Positions 7,484 to 15,935 are shown, counted from the stretch's first letter. The stretch is 64,000 bases of DNA from G11 sp947167445 (GCA_947167445.1 CAMVID010000009.1:35884-99883), one strand, 5' to 3'. Notes: generated from the sequence alone by a model not told the origin. Translations and numbers: made by a program.

Positions 7484-8458
7484 CTATAGTATCTCAAACG
7501 CCATGTCGTACATTTCCCTTGCATCGACTGTATTCCGGATGTAATTAGGTTCATCCGGCTCATATCTGACGTATTTTTCTACCTCTTCAATAAGCGCAAG
7601 ATAGCAAACAGCCATAGCATATCTGATTTCTGTTTCTTTGGAAAGAATTATCTTTTCCTCAGCTGTCTCATTGTAAATATCAATTTCTTTCTGCTTAGCT
7701 GAAAGCGGTGCTTTCTGTCCGACACCAAGGGTTATGAAATCCGCTACAGGGTCTCCCCAGAAGCCACGTTCCGGGTCTATCCAGCAGATTTTGCCATCCT
7801 TATACAGGACGTTGCTGTCCCACAGATCAAAATTCACCATTCGACACGGAACGTTCTTAAGTACTTCTGCGTGTTTATCTATATATGAAATAAATCTCTC
7901 CCCATCTAACGTTTCGTATCCCAGTGTCTTGCAGTCAGAAACCAGATTTCCCGCCATAGATTTAAGTGCCTCATACCAAGTATCATAGAGTCCGTTTTGT
8001 CTGTAACCGAACTTATCATTTTTGATCCTGTGAATCTTGGTAAGCATCTCTATTTTCTGTTTCTGGACATTTTCATATTCCTGATCTGAGAAGTTTACTT
8101 CCCATAAAGGTTTTCCCTCCATCATTTGCATGATGAAGCAATTACTTTTTATGATGCTTCCCGAAAAATCGGAAACATATACTTCCGGACAGATAATGTC
8201 TGTGTTCTCGTGCATCATCTTGTACCAGAACACTTCTGATTCCATCATATTCTTCTCGTACGAAAGAACTGTTGCCCCGTTAGGCGGAGCAATCTTTAGG
8301 ACGTAGTTCTTCCCGTCGTCAAGAGTGACCTTATATGCAGCATTGAACTCACCATCTCCAAGCTTGGCAACACTTACCACGTTCCCAACCTTATGAGAAG
8401 CGAATAGCTGCCCGATTTCTTCAATAGTCGCTTCATACTTCGTCTTACTGTTAATCAT
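7484..8458 (-). CDS. aminoglycoside phosphotransferase/choline kinase-like protein
   Basis: 324 residues of the APH-type kinase fold. The N-terminal lobe has a nucleotide loop (AKLGDGEFNAAYKV) and a Lys strand (YVLKIAPP). The catalytic loop reads VNFDLWDSNVL and the metal motif ICWIDPERGFWGDPVADF, so the catalytic Asp and metal Asp are present, but the His usually found two residues before the catalytic Asp is Asn. The DPE-GDP metal region fits small-molecule kinases. Antibiotic resistance cannot be inferred: many members phosphorylate sugars, choline or thiamine. It lies in a minus-strand run with esterase and flavoprotein genes and ends at a strong terminator. Confidence 0.75.
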   Translation of the reverse strand: MINSKTKYEATIEEIGQLFASHKVGNVVSVAKLGDGEFNAAYKVTLDDGKNYVLKIAPPNGATVLSYEKNMMESEVFWYKMMHENTDIICPEVYVSDFSGSIIKSNCFIMQMMEGKPLWEVNFSDQEYENVQKQKIEMLTKIHRIKNDKFGYRQNGLYDTWYEALKSMAGNLVSDCKTLGYETLDGERFISYIDKHAEVLKNVPCRMVNFDLWDSNVLYKDGKICWIDPERGFWGDPVADFITLGVGQKAPLSAKQKEIDIYNETAEEKIILSKETEIRYAMAVCYLALIEEVEKYVRYEPDEPNYIRNTVDAREMYDMAFEIL

Positions 8459-8495
8459 CTACGCTCTCCTTTTTATGTCCTTTCATATTATCAAT

Positions 8496-9428
8496 TTACA
8501 CTGATATGCTACGATTATGCACTTGTTTCTTTATCCAATCTATTCTTCTATCCATGCATTTCCTGGTAATTGAACTTTTCAGTGCAGACTCATAGCCGTG
8601 ACAGGTTCCCTTGACCTCATAAGACTCTACAGGAACCCCTTCTGAAAGTAACCTTTCAGCAAACAATATTCCTTCATCATGAAGGCAATCGTATTCGGCT
8701 ACTTCAACATAAGTCTTTGGGAAAAATGAAAGAGAATCAATTTCTGAGATTGAAGCATACCTGGATTGAACCGCATCATGCTCGTTTAAATACAGATCCC
8801 AAAAGAATTTTGTACAATGAGAATCCCAGATAGGAGTATCTGTGTACCTTTGCATGGATTCTGTATTCATCCTTTTATCAAGCACGGGATATATTAACAT
8901 AGCCCCTTGGGGAAGAGGCTTTTCTCTGTCATGCAACATTACTGTGACTGCGCTTGCTATGTTTCCTCCGGCGCTATCTCCCGTCACAATAATCATGTCC
9001 TTATCAATGTTCAGTTCCTCGGCGTTTTCTAACACCCACAAATATGTATTGTAACAATCTTCAACAGCTACCGGGTATTTATACTTAGGTAACAATCTGT
9101 AATCCGGCAAAATAACCTTGCAATTTGCCCTTTGAGCATACCATTTCGCTATCTGATAATGTGCGCTTGAAGCACTCATCAGAAAGCCGCCCCCATGGTA
9201 AAACATGATGCAAGGTAAATTTCCACTACACTGTTTTGGTTCAATAACCAGGGTAGTTATATTAGCACCCTTATATCCCGGTGTTGAATATTTCTTAACA
9301 GTAACCTGATTATCTGATGTGCATTTTTTTAATCTATATCCGACATTAATCAATGGATACAAACGACCTACCATTGAACCGCTGAACAATGAAAAATATT
9401 TCAGTTCTTTGTCGATATCGTATTTCAT
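8496..9428 (-). CDS. alpha/beta hydrolase, HSL-type esterase
   Basis: 310 residues. The oxyanion motif HGGGF is at about residue 79, the nucleophile elbow GDSAGGN at about 151, the acid AEYDCLHDEG at about 255 and the catalytic His GTCHGYE at about 286, the full set for the hormone-sensitive-lipase family (cytoplasmic carboxylesterases on short acyl esters). There is no signal peptide. The start has only a modest ribosome binding site (GGTGG). It is 13 bases downstream of the flavoprotein gene and 37 bases upstream of the APH-like gene, so it is probably in the same transcript. Confidence 0.87.
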   Translation of the reverse strand: MKYDIDKELKYFSLFSGSMVGRLYPLINVGYRLKKCTSDNQVTVKKYSTPGYKGANITTLVIEPKQCSGNLPCIMFYHGGGFLMSASSAHYQIAKWYAQRANCKVILPDYRLLPKYKYPVAVEDCYNTYLWVLENAEELNIDKDMIIVTGDSAGGNIASAVTVMLHDREKPLPQGAMLIYPVLDKRMNTESMQRYTDTPIWDSHCTKFFWDLYLNEHDAVQSRYASISEIDSLSFFPKTYVEVAEYDCLHDEGILFAERLLSEGVPVESYEVKGTCHGYESALKSSITRKCMDRRIDWIKKQVHNRSISV

Positions 9429-9441
9429 TTTGACACCACCA

Positions 9442-10056
9442 TTAAATAAAATGGGTAAACACCCTTTCTTCTTTTACAGGTAACCCATACTTTTCCTTTC
9501 CAAGAGCAATGCTTCTCATAAGGAATGTCATGTTGCGGGCAAGGGTCCTCATGGTCTGAAGACCTTCCAAGTCCTTTTCAGCCTCTCCCGGCACTAGGCC
9601 GTGTACACTGTTCCAATACTGGCTGGTAGCAACCGCCATGCCACAGCCTGTGAAATACTTATTCAGTTCATCAAATGTTGCTGAGGCTCCGCCCCTTCTT
9701 GCAACCACAACGCTTGCGCCAACCTTCATGGTCTTATCAAATCCTGTGCTATAGAAAAGTCTGTCAAGACAAGCAATTAAGGTGGCATTTGCCGATGCGT
9801 AATATACAGGAGATGCAGCCACTATTCCGTCAGCCTTTTCAAACTTGGATGCTATTTCATTCACCTCATCGTCAAAGACGCACTTGCCGGTTTTACCACA
9901 GCTGCCGCAGGCAATGCAGCCTCTGATATCCTTGTTTCCAATCTGAATTACCTCAGTCTCCACGCCTTCCTCTTTAAAGACCTTCACCATTTCATTAACT
10001 GCAATGGTTGTGTTTCCGTTAATTCTGGGGCTGCCGTTAAGAATAAGTACCTTCAT
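9442..10056 (-). CDS. NADPH-dependent FMN reductase / flavodoxin family protein
   Basis: 204 residues from the ATG at 10056, which is 9 bases after AAGGAG; a TTG at 10062 is too close. The FMN loop is LNGSPRINGNTT, followed by a cysteine cluster CIACGSCGKTGKC (about residues 47-59) as in clostridial iron-sulfur flavoproteins and related oxidoreductases, then AASPVYYASANATL. C-terminal residues include a long helix and VFTHFI. It probably reduces quinones or other electrophiles. It lies in a run with the esterase and a small membrane protein. Confidence 0.85.
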   Translation of the reverse strand: MKVLILNGSPRINGNTTIAVNEMVKVFKEEGVETEVIQIGNKDIRGCIACGSCGKTGKCVFDDEVNEIASKFEKADGIVAASPVYYASANATLIACLDRLFYSTGFDKTMKVGASVVVARRGGASATFDELNKYFTGCGMAVATSQYWNSVHGLVPGEAEKDLEGLQTMRTLARNMTFLMRSIALGKEKYGLPVKEERVFTHFI

Positions 10057-10088
10057 TTTCAAGCTCTCCTTTTCAATATTTTGAGTTG

Positions 10089-10415
10089 TTATGCTTTGTA
10101 TTTCTCAAGGACCTTGTTGTACGCGATTATTATTCCAATGCTTAAGAATATAACTCCCAGAATCGGAACGATAAAAATAGGACTGTTTTGCTCGTAAAAT
10201 AAAAGCGTTAGCCCCAGAAGCTCAAAGACACCAAAATAAACAAACCAGATAATACTGACTGCCCTATTATATTTCTTGACATCCTTTACTTCAGGTGGCT
10301 TAACGCCTGTATAGAAGCCTACCGGCTTCTCGCTTCTCAAGTCACAAATTGCAATGATTAAGAATATCAATGCAACCAGAGACCATATTATAAATCCGAT
10401 AATGGCACCGCTCAT
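10089..10415 (-). CDS. small three-helix membrane protein
   Basis: 108 residues with three hydrophobic segments (about 3-23, 51-72 and 80-98). The loop after the first segment carries EKPVGFYTGVKPPEVKDVKKYN, a pattern reminiscent of the loop of SdpI-like immunity proteins; I offer that only as a resemblance. The start follows AAGGGGG. It lies between the HTH-Uma2 gene and the flavoprotein gene on the same strand. Confidence 0.6.
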   Translation of the reverse strand: MSGAIIGFIIWSLVALIFLIIAICDLRSEKPVGFYTGVKPPEVKDVKKYNRAVSIIWFVYFGVFELLGLTLLFYEQNSPIFIVPILGVIFLSIGIIIAYNKVLEKYKA

Positions 10416-10442
10416 ATTTATACCCCCTTAGTTTTTCTATCA

Positions 10443-11348
10443 TTATATCAGTTCTTTCATTATCTTTCCAAAGTCAATTTCTAATTTTTCATCGTAGATA
10501 CCCACCGGAACCTTGTCATTAATTCCGTGTATCTGTGCCTCTAATATCTCTTGATTCTTATATACAACGATGCGTCCTTTTTTGTAGTCGACAATCCAGT
10601 ATTCCCGAACTCCCGATGACATATATTTGAGCATCTTTTCTTTATAGTCATAATCTCTCGTACTTTCCGAGATTATCTCAATGACCCAGTCCGGAGCCCC
10701 CCACAATGCGTCCTCTGAAAGCTTGGATTTATCACAAACGACGAAAACATCCGGTATTACCAGAGTATAATCATCTTCGTCCAGGCGGACATTAAATCCA
10801 TTATCAAAGACTTCGCAATCTCCGTTATTCTCTTCAATGAATTTATCGATTATTTTCCCCAACATTCGACACATTCTCTGATGACTCAGCTTAGGTGTCT
10901 CGTTGAAAATAATCTTACCATTAATTAATTCGTATCTTTTATCTTCGCCATAATTCTTGAGATCATTTGCCGTTCTAAATTTTTTTGTGTGAAGCGCAAG
11001 ATTTCCTCGAAAGATTCTCATATCATCACCGTTAGCAAAAGGAATTAAATCATCTGAAAGATTATGTTTCTTTCTATACTCTCTCTCAAACTCCTCCTGG
11101 TCCACTTTTTCACCCGGATGCGCCGCAAGATATTCAGCCAGCGCCCTGGTATATGCCTCAAGCCTAACCCTGGCAGCTTCCTCATCAATCACTTTTTCTA
11201 TTTTCTCAATAGTGGCATATGAAGGATTCTTAGTTTCCCCCGTAAAAACCTTGCTGACTGTTCCATATGGTAGTTCAGCCTTGTAAGCTATTTCATTGGT
11301 GGTTAATCTAAGGGCTTTCTTCTTTGCTTTGAGTTCCGCTAAATCCAT
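10443..11348 (-). CDS. HTH (Xre-like) fused to Uma2 family nuclease domain
   Basis: 301 residues. The N-terminal part (about 1-50) is a Cro/CI-type helix-turn-helix (ALRLTTNEIAYKAELPYGTVSKVFTG). The C-terminal part (about 115-300) is a Uma2/DUF820 PD-(D/E)XK fold: RYELINGKIIF, DYTLVIPDVFVVCD, GAPDWVIEIISEST and REYWIVDYKKGRIVVY carry the acidic residues and a Lys. The start at 11348 follows GGAGG, and a near-consensus promoter ends 26 bases upstream. The DNA target is unknown. The HTH suggests it represses its own promoter. It may alternatively be a restriction-like defence protein, as Uma2 proteins have no settled role. Confidence 0.85.
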   Translation of the reverse strand: MDLAELKAKKKALRLTTNEIAYKAELPYGTVSKVFTGETKNPSYATIEKIEKVIDEEAARVRLEAYTRALAEYLAAHPGEKVDQEEFEREYRKKHNLSDDLIPFANGDDMRIFRGNLALHTKKFRTANDLKNYGEDKRYELINGKIIFNETPKLSHQRMCRMLGKIIDKFIEENNGDCEVFDNGFNVRLDEDDYTLVIPDVFVVCDKSKLSEDALWGAPDWVIEIISESTRDYDYKEKMLKYMSSGVREYWIVDYKKGRIVVYKNQEILEAQIHGINDKVPVGIYDEKLEIDFGKIMKELI

Positions 11349-11373
11349 AATTACAGCCTCCTTCCATGCTTTA

Positions 11374-11402
11374 AGTATAGTTGCTCGGGTAAAAATAGTC
11401 AA
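11374..11402 (-). promoter_or_regulatory. sigma-A promoter of the HTH-Uma2 gene
   Basis: -35 TTGACT (11402-11397), 17-base spacer, -10 TATACT (11379-11374), five of six consensus bases each. The spacer holds ACCCG, which also occurs in the palindrome just upstream, so an operator could extend over both. Confidence 0.8.
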
Positions 11403-11403
11403 T

Positions 11404-11429
11404 AAAAAATACCCGCATGCGGGTATTTT
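11404..11429 (-). terminator. perfect 24-bp palindrome acting as terminator
   Basis: AAAATACCCGCA with TGCGGGTATTTT, no unpaired loop beyond the turn, followed by T-rich sequence on the minus strand. It overlaps the stop codon of the tRNA-editing gene and lies directly upstream of the HTH-Uma2 promoter, so it both ends one unit and could bind a dimeric regulator. Confidence 0.7.
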
Positions 11430-11973
11430 AATCTTCTCCCACTAGCACAACAGTGCTAGGTTCATGGCCTGTAGCCGGCAGGAATTTATTCAGCAAATCG
11501 TCAATCTTAAGCTTAAGGCTAGAAGTGTTTACGCATGGATGGCAACCTATGTATTCCTCCTTAAGTACATCCTCATCAATAAGGAGCTTAACCATGTTCT
11601 CCTTATCGTTCATTACACCCATCACGCTCACTGAGCCAGGCTCTATATCAAGGTATTTGATCATGTCTTCCGCTTCCGCGAAGGAGAGTCTTGCAGAGTT
11701 AATCTGGGCTGATAATTCCTTTGTCTTAAATTTCTTGGCACCGGGCATTAGAAGCAAGTAGAACTGGGTCTTTTGCCTGTTGCAAAGAAACAGGTTCTTG
11801 CACATGTATGTTCCCAAAGTCTTGTCCACTTCAAGGCAGGCCTCCATGGTCATTGCCTTCTCGTGGTCCACACGTTTATATTGGATTCCAAGCTTATCGA
11901 GAAGGTCGTAGGTCCTTATCTCCCTTTCAAGCCTTCCCGTAGCATCGGCAGGTCTGCCATCAAAGATTTCCAT
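11428..11973 (-). CDS. prolyl-tRNA-editing-type deacylase (ProX/PrdX family)
   Basis: 181 residues, a stand-alone INS-like/YbaK-fold domain. The family hallmarks are LGIQYKRVDHEKAMTMEA, then TYMCKNLFLCNRQKTQFYLLLMPG with the conserved Lys, LSFAEAEDM and GSVSVMGVMND. These proteins remove Ala (or another wrong amino acid) from tRNA(Pro) in the cytosol. Its first codons overlap the end of the nudC-like gene by 14 bases, so the two are translated from one message. A second YbaK-fold deacylase of a different branch is at 15460. Confidence 0.85.
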   Translation of the reverse strand: MEIFDGRPADATGRLEREIRTYDLLDKLGIQYKRVDHEKAMTMEACLEVDKTLGTYMCKNLFLCNRQKTQFYLLLMPGAKKFKTKELSAQINSARLSFAEAEDMIKYLDIEPGSVSVMGVMNDKENMVKLLIDEDVLKEEYIGCHPCVNTSSLKLKIDDLLNKFLPATGHEPSTVVLVGED

Positions 11974-12802
11974 CTTTCCCCTCCTTGAACATTCTCATCA
12001 TTTCATTGGTGAGACTTAGATTGTTGGGCTGAAGCACAATGTCCTCTCTCTTAACCCATTCGGCATATTTAAGTTCGCTCTCATCCATATGGATTTCGCC
12101 GTCTCCATCAGCTTCACAATAAAATCCCATCAAAATATCCTGAGCCATGCCCCAGGGCTGGGATTTGTAATATGTGATGTTCTTGACCTTAACTCCGGTC
12201 TCCTCCATTACCTCTCTGGCAACGGTTTCCTCAAGGGTTTCGCCAATTTCGGTAAAACCTGCAACCAAGGCGTTGTGCGCAAATCCCCTCTTATATTTCG
12301 TAAGAAGCAGATAATCGCCCTTTCTTACGCCAACAATTACAGCCGGATTAATCCTAGGATAAACGGTATTGCCACACTTAGGGCACACAAGGCTTCGCTC
12401 CTTATCTCCGAGGGTCATTGGCTCGCCGCATCGGCCACAGCGTTTATTATCCTCATACCATCTCCAAAGATGATACGCGGTAAAGCCTGCGTAAATTTCC
12501 TTACCGTCCGCGTGCTCTCTTAATTCCCTTACAGAAAGGTGCATGAATCCTTCCTTCTCGAAAGCTGAGGTGTCTATGTTTTTACCCTCAAGAGCGAGAA
12601 AATATTTCTGCTCGTCAACAGAAAAAAGATATGTGCTTGGCACATCGCCTATCTGCGCCTTTGTGGTGAAAACGAGCCTTCCCTTATCTTCCTTCACAAG
12701 GACCTTCCCGTCCTCATCGAAAACCAGAAGATAATCCTTCTCCTCTATCTCACATTTCCTGAATTCGTTATAAAGTTTGCTTGGGTATATATCCTGTATC
12801 AT
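11960..12802 (-). CDS. nudC: NAD(+)/NADH pyrophosphatase
   Basis: 280 residues. The order is an N-terminal domain, a zinc ribbon (CGRCGEPM and CPKCGNTVYPRINPAVIV), the Nudix box (GFTEIGETLEETVAREVMEETG) and the NudC-specific SQPWGMAQD downstream of it. The enzyme cleaves NADH and NAD, and in some bacteria removes NAD caps from RNA. The ATG at 12802 follows TAGGAG; an upstream in-frame start at 12859 has no site. It overlaps the downstream tRNA-editing gene by 14 bases. Confidence 0.92.
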   Translation of the reverse strand: MIQDIYPSKLYNEFRKCEIEEKDYLLVFDEDGKVLVKEDKGRLVFTTKAQIGDVPSTYLFSVDEQKYFLALEGKNIDTSAFEKEGFMHLSVRELREHADGKEIYAGFTAYHLWRWYEDNKRCGRCGEPMTLGDKERSLVCPKCGNTVYPRINPAVIVGVRKGDYLLLTKYKRGFAHNALVAGFTEIGETLEETVAREVMEETGVKVKNITYYKSQPWGMAQDILMGFYCEADGDGEIHMDESELKYAEWVKREDIVLQPNNLSLTNEMMRMFKEGKDGNL

Positions 12803-12816
12803 CGCTTCTCCTATTA

Positions 12817-13377
12817 TTATATTCCATAAACGGCCAAGCCTACCACAGCGGCCAAACATATGAGTCCAATGGGTGACAGTCCTTTTTTGAAAACTTTTCG
12901 GGAGCCAAAATAAACCAATGCCAGAACGCAGGTAATGAGAACTGCTGTATAATCAACGCTGTTTTTCGTGATTATATTGCAATTGCCGAGAATCATATAT
13001 ACGCCCGTTGCCAGAATTACCCCGATTACACAAGGCTTAAGGCCGCGCAGAGTCGCCTGCAGATATGGGTTCTTAATAAGGCTCTTCGAAAACACCATGA
13101 TAAAAATAATAATAAAAAATGCAGGAAGCATTACCGCCGTCGTGGCAATCAGCGCCCCAAGAAAGCCTCCTTTATTGCTGCCTACATAAGTGGCAAGATT
13201 CACCATAATGGGGCCCGGCGTACTCTCACTGACCGCTATCATGTAAGACAGCATCTCATCATCCATCCAGCCGTGGGCCAGCACCACATCTCTGATAAGC
13301 GGTATAGCCGCATACGCTCCGCCAAAAGAAAACAGTCCGACTTCAAGAAATCCTATCAAAAGATCTAAGAAAATCAT
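12817..13377 (-). CDS. chromate transporter half, CHR domain
   Basis: 186 residues with about five hydrophobic segments. The CHR domain is shown by LFSFGGAYAAIPLIRD near the N-terminus and SESTPGPIMVNLATYVG. In Firmicutes the transporter is often made of two short CHR proteins that together equal long ChrA; this is the second. It overlaps the upstream CHR gene by four bases (ATGA). The transported ion may be chromate or another oxyanion. Confidence 0.85.
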   Translation of the reverse strand: MIFLDLLIGFLEVGLFSFGGAYAAIPLIRDVVLAHGWMDDEMLSYMIAVSESTPGPIMVNLATYVGSNKGGFLGALIATTAVMLPAFFIIIFIMVFSKSLIKNPYLQATLRGLKPCVIGVILATGVYMILGNCNIITKNSVDYTAVLITCVLALVYFGSRKVFKKGLSPIGLICLAAVVGLAVYGI

Positions 13378-13946
13378 GCCTTCCCCTCCTTTCTGCGTAC
13401 TTTATCCGCAAGAAAGAAGGCTACGCTTATAAGCGCTGCCGCTAGCATTACCACTATCGATGATAAGTGTAACTTCAGCACGTTGACAAGCATTATCACA
13501 GCAAAAGATGCAAAAAAAATCCCTATCTGCAACGGTTTCTTTTGCATCTTCCTAATCATCTTAATCGCCGCATCAAGAATAAGTATTCCAACTGCTATCT
13601 TGATCCCCTGAAAAGCGTGCGCTATCCATGTAATCTCCAAAAATCCTTCCAGAAACATGGATATGACAAAAATAATAACAAACGAAGGGATCGCCACTCC
13701 AAGAGTCGCAAGAATAGCGCCCGTAAGCTTACCTTTCTTGTAGCCAACGTACGTGGCACAGTTAATGGCTATCGGTCCCGGAGTAGATTCGGCAATCACC
13801 GTTATATTCATCATTTCGTCATGAGTAATCCAATTTTTTTGTTCAACGCAGATATTCTCGATGATTGAGAGCATCGCGTAGCCTCCGCCGAAGGTAAATA
13901 AGCCTATCTTTGTAAAGGTTAAGAATAGTTCAATAAGTATGGGCAT
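13374..13946 (-). CDS. chromate transporter half, CHR domain
   Basis: 190 residues from the ATG at 13946, which lies about 9 bases after AAAGGAA. The frame is open upstream to 14003, but that part is made of the palindromic repeat at 13969-13999, so it is probably not translated. The product begins MPILIELFLTFTKIG and has GLFTFGGGYAMLS and AESTPGPIAINCATYVG, the same motifs as the partner gene, and about five membrane segments. The pair should form a heterodimeric oxyanion transporter. Confidence 0.82.
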   Translation of the reverse strand: MPILIELFLTFTKIGLFTFGGGYAMLSIIENICVEQKNWITHDEMMNITVIAESTPGPIAINCATYVGYKKGKLTGAILATLGVAIPSFVIIFVISMFLEGFLEITWIAHAFQGIKIAVGILILDAAIKMIRKMQKKPLQIGIFFASFAVIMLVNVLKLHLSSIVVMLAAALISVAFFLADKVRRKEGKA

Positions 13947-13968
13947 TCCAAGCATTTCCTTTAAAAAT

Positions 13969-13999
13969 GTGACAGTTGGGGCCTGTCCCCAATTGTCAC
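13969..13999. repeat. palindromic repeat, GTGACA variant
   Basis: A 31-bp inverted repeat with arms GTGACAGTTGGGG and CCCCAATTGTCAC (one mismatch) and loop CCTGT. It has the same core as the GTGCA family found elsewhere in the window, with GTGAC ends. It fills the gap between a CHR gene and the TraB-like gene and overlaps the latter's stop. Confidence 0.75.
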
Positions 14000-14815
14000 T
14001 CATCTATATAACTGATTCTCTCTGAACAGATCGCAATAATGCATCTGTGAATTGTAAAAATCATTATTCTCATCTTCGGGCCACTGGGATTTCACTTCAT
14101 CATTTATTGCTTCATCTGACTGAATTAACCGGGGATAGGTATGCGCATAGAATAATGATCTTTGCTCCCACACATCGCAAATAGAAGAAGGATATTCAAA
14201 TTCCGCGCCTTTGCTCTTAAACAGTCCTGAAACATTGGGGATATTCTCTTCGTTGAACCCTTCATCAAGCAAACGATCCAGTTGAGGATATAAATGTCCA
14301 AATCCACATATAATCAGAACCTTTTGGTTATCGTAGAGTTTTAGTTTTTCCATTATATTCTGATGTATATGATTATCTCTGTCATCTGTGGTCGTATTCT
14401 TTTCGTAAGTGTCATTATCTACTTTCCAGTAATCTACCATTTCTACAGGTATATCATTGTCCTGACAATAACAATATGTGATACCCATATCAATGGGGCC
14501 ATCCACTACTCCATACTGTTTGTAGTATTCTTCTCGTGCCTCGATAAAAATTGCATCCGGGTTTATGTTTTTTATTGCATTCAGCATTTCTTCAACAGAA
14601 TAATTAGCCAATGTGTCAAAATGACTCGTATGGAATGTTCCCATGAGATAAACTTCCTGACCGGCTGCCGATTGCACTCTCTTAACTGTGAAGGCTTTAA
14701 CATTTATATAAATAATCGTTGCGGAAATAAGTAAGATTCCAAGAATTGCCGCAACGCCTATAAGAGCCTTTTTTAATTTCGAATGCCTCTTATTTTTTCT
14801 CTCTGAGTTTTCCAT
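14000..14815 (-). CDS. TraB/GumN/TIKI-like membrane-anchored protein
   Basis: 271 residues. A basic N-terminus (residues 1-16) is followed by one membrane segment (about 17-36), so the rest is probably extracytoplasmic. The first GxxH motif is in YLMGTFHTSHFD, the acidic motif in AIFIEAREEY and the second GxxH in IICGFGHLYPQ, matching the two GxxH and Glu pattern of the TraB/TIKI superfamily (putative metalloproteases). The start follows AAAGGAG. The substrate is unknown. A related fold may occur at 21991. Confidence 0.65.
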   Translation of the reverse strand: MENSERKNKRHSKLKKALIGVAAILGILLISATIIYINVKAFTVKRVQSAAGQEVYLMGTFHTSHFDTLANYSVEEMLNAIKNINPDAIFIEAREEYYKQYGVVDGPIDMGITYCYCQDNDIPVEMVDYWKVDNDTYEKNTTTDDRDNHIHQNIMEKLKLYDNQKVLIICGFGHLYPQLDRLLDEGFNEENIPNVSGLFKSKGAEFEYPSSICDVWEQRSLFYAHTYPRLIQSDEAINDEVKSQWPEDENNDFYNSQMHYCDLFRENQLYR

Positions 14816-14840
14816 TTCATTACTCCTTTAGAAAATTATT

Positions 14841-14854
14841 CCCCCAATTGTCAC
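14841..14854. repeat. half copy of the GTGACA repeat
   Basis: CCCCCAATTGTCAC matches one arm of the repeat at 13969-13999. It lies directly at the 3' end of the DUF1653 gene, with no opposite arm. Confidence 0.45.
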
Positions 14855-15100
14855 TTACTGCTTTTTACTTGCGATTTCCTGAAGTTCAAATCTGTACTTT
14901 TGTTTTACCTCAGGATACTTTTCATGATCCACTTCTGACAAAAACATTTCCTTAGGCCTAACCCAAAGAGAGCCGTCCTCATACAGTTTTCGATATACAA
15001 CCATCTCTTCCTGAGTTTCTGAATCTCTTGCAATATCTTCCACCAGATAATAATCACCTTTAAAGTGCTTATAGACTCGATGTAATAATAGCTCTTGCAT
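14855..15100 (-). CDS. DUF1653 family protein
   Basis: 81 residues from the ATG at 15100, which follows GGAGG at 7 bases; an earlier in-frame start has no site. The pattern VYKHFKGDYYLVEDIARDSETQEEMVVYRKLY, then SLWVRPKEMFLSEVD, is the DUF1653 signature. These are small soluble proteins of unknown function. It forms a loose cluster with other short minus-strand genes. Confidence 0.85.
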   Translation of the reverse strand: MQELLLHRVYKHFKGDYYLVEDIARDSETQEEMVVYRKLYEDGSLWVRPKEMFLSEVDHEKYPEVKQKYRFELQEIASKKQ

Positions 15101-15176
15101 ATTTACCTCCGAAATAAACAATTTTTTCCCTGCCAATATCATATTTCCTTTTCACCACTAAATTTCGGCACTCACA

Positions 15177-15410
15177 TCAGTATTCCTTTTTTATTTCTTC
15201 CAGGTTGTATGTTTCCTTAAACTTTGCCAAATCTTTGGAATCTCTGATTAGCATTACCTCAGTGAAATGGCCGTCTTCTTTGCTTTTAAAACCGGCCACT
15301 TGCTCCCCTGTACAGATACTGCTCTTGATTACTGCTATCTGTTTGTCGGGATCAAACCGTATGCTTTCACTAAGGTCTCGTCCCTTGTGTAGTTTCCAAA
15401 ATTTGCCCAT
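15177..15410 (-). CDS. small conserved hypothetical protein
   Basis: 77 residues, soluble, begins MGKFWKLHKGRDLSESI and has IRFDPDKQIAVIKSSICTGE, suggesting a small beta-rich fold. The ribosome binding site is weak (AGGT or CAGGG). I do not recognise a named function. It lies between the DUF1653 gene and the YbaK gene, 49 bases from the latter. Confidence 0.5.
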   Translation of the reverse strand: MGKFWKLHKGRDLSESIRFDPDKQIAVIKSSICTGEQVAGFKSKEDGHFTEVMLIRDSKDLAKFKETYNLEEIKKEY

Positions 15411-15459
15411 ACCCTGTTTCTACCTACTTTCTTGCCTTTTCAATAGATATGTAACAATT

Positions 15460-15933
15460 CTAAACCAAATCCTCGACCCTTATTTCCGCCGCGGCAATCA
15501 AATCTGCGGGCGCCAGTTCTATCTGAAATCCCACCTTCCCGGCGCTGACGAAAACCGTATCGTAGCCAACCGCTGTCTCATGAATAAACGTTGGGAAATG
15601 CTTCTTCATTCCAATAGGTGAGCATCCGCCGTGAACGTAACCGGTCAAGGGCAACAAGTCCTTTTGCTTAATCATGGAAACTGCCTTCTCACCACAGGCC
15701 TTGGCTGCCTTCTTTAAATCAAGCTCACCCTTAACGGGGATGACGAATACGTAGAAAGCTCCGGTTTTACCCTGGGTAACAAGAGTCTTAAAAACCTTGT
15801 CCGCATCTTCCCCAAGCAAAGCCGCAATCTCCTCACCAGACATTGTGGCGTCAGGCTTATAGGCGTGACTTTCATATGATATTTTCTTGGCGTCAAGGAC
15901 GCGCATAACGTTTGTCTTCTCTTCTTTTTTCAT
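15460..15933 (-). CDS. ybaK: Cys-tRNA(Pro)/Cys-tRNA(Cys) deacylase
   Basis: 157 residues, normal length. YbaK hallmarks are TNVMRVLDAKKISYESHAY at the N-terminus, DKVFKTLVTQGKTGAFYVFVIPV with the catalytic-site Lys, LTGYVHGGCSPIGMKKHFPTFI, and VSAGKVGFQIELAP. The enzyme clears Cys from tRNA(Pro). It lies three bases downstream of the gene at 15936 and is probably co-transcribed with it. Confidence 0.92.
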   Translation of the reverse strand: MKKEEKTNVMRVLDAKKISYESHAYKPDATMSGEEIAALLGEDADKVFKTLVTQGKTGAFYVFVIPVKGELDLKKAAKACGEKAVSMIKQKDLLPLTGYVHGGCSPIGMKKHFPTFIHETAVGYDTVFVSAGKVGFQIELAPADLIAAAEIRVEDLV

Positions 15934-15935
15934 AC

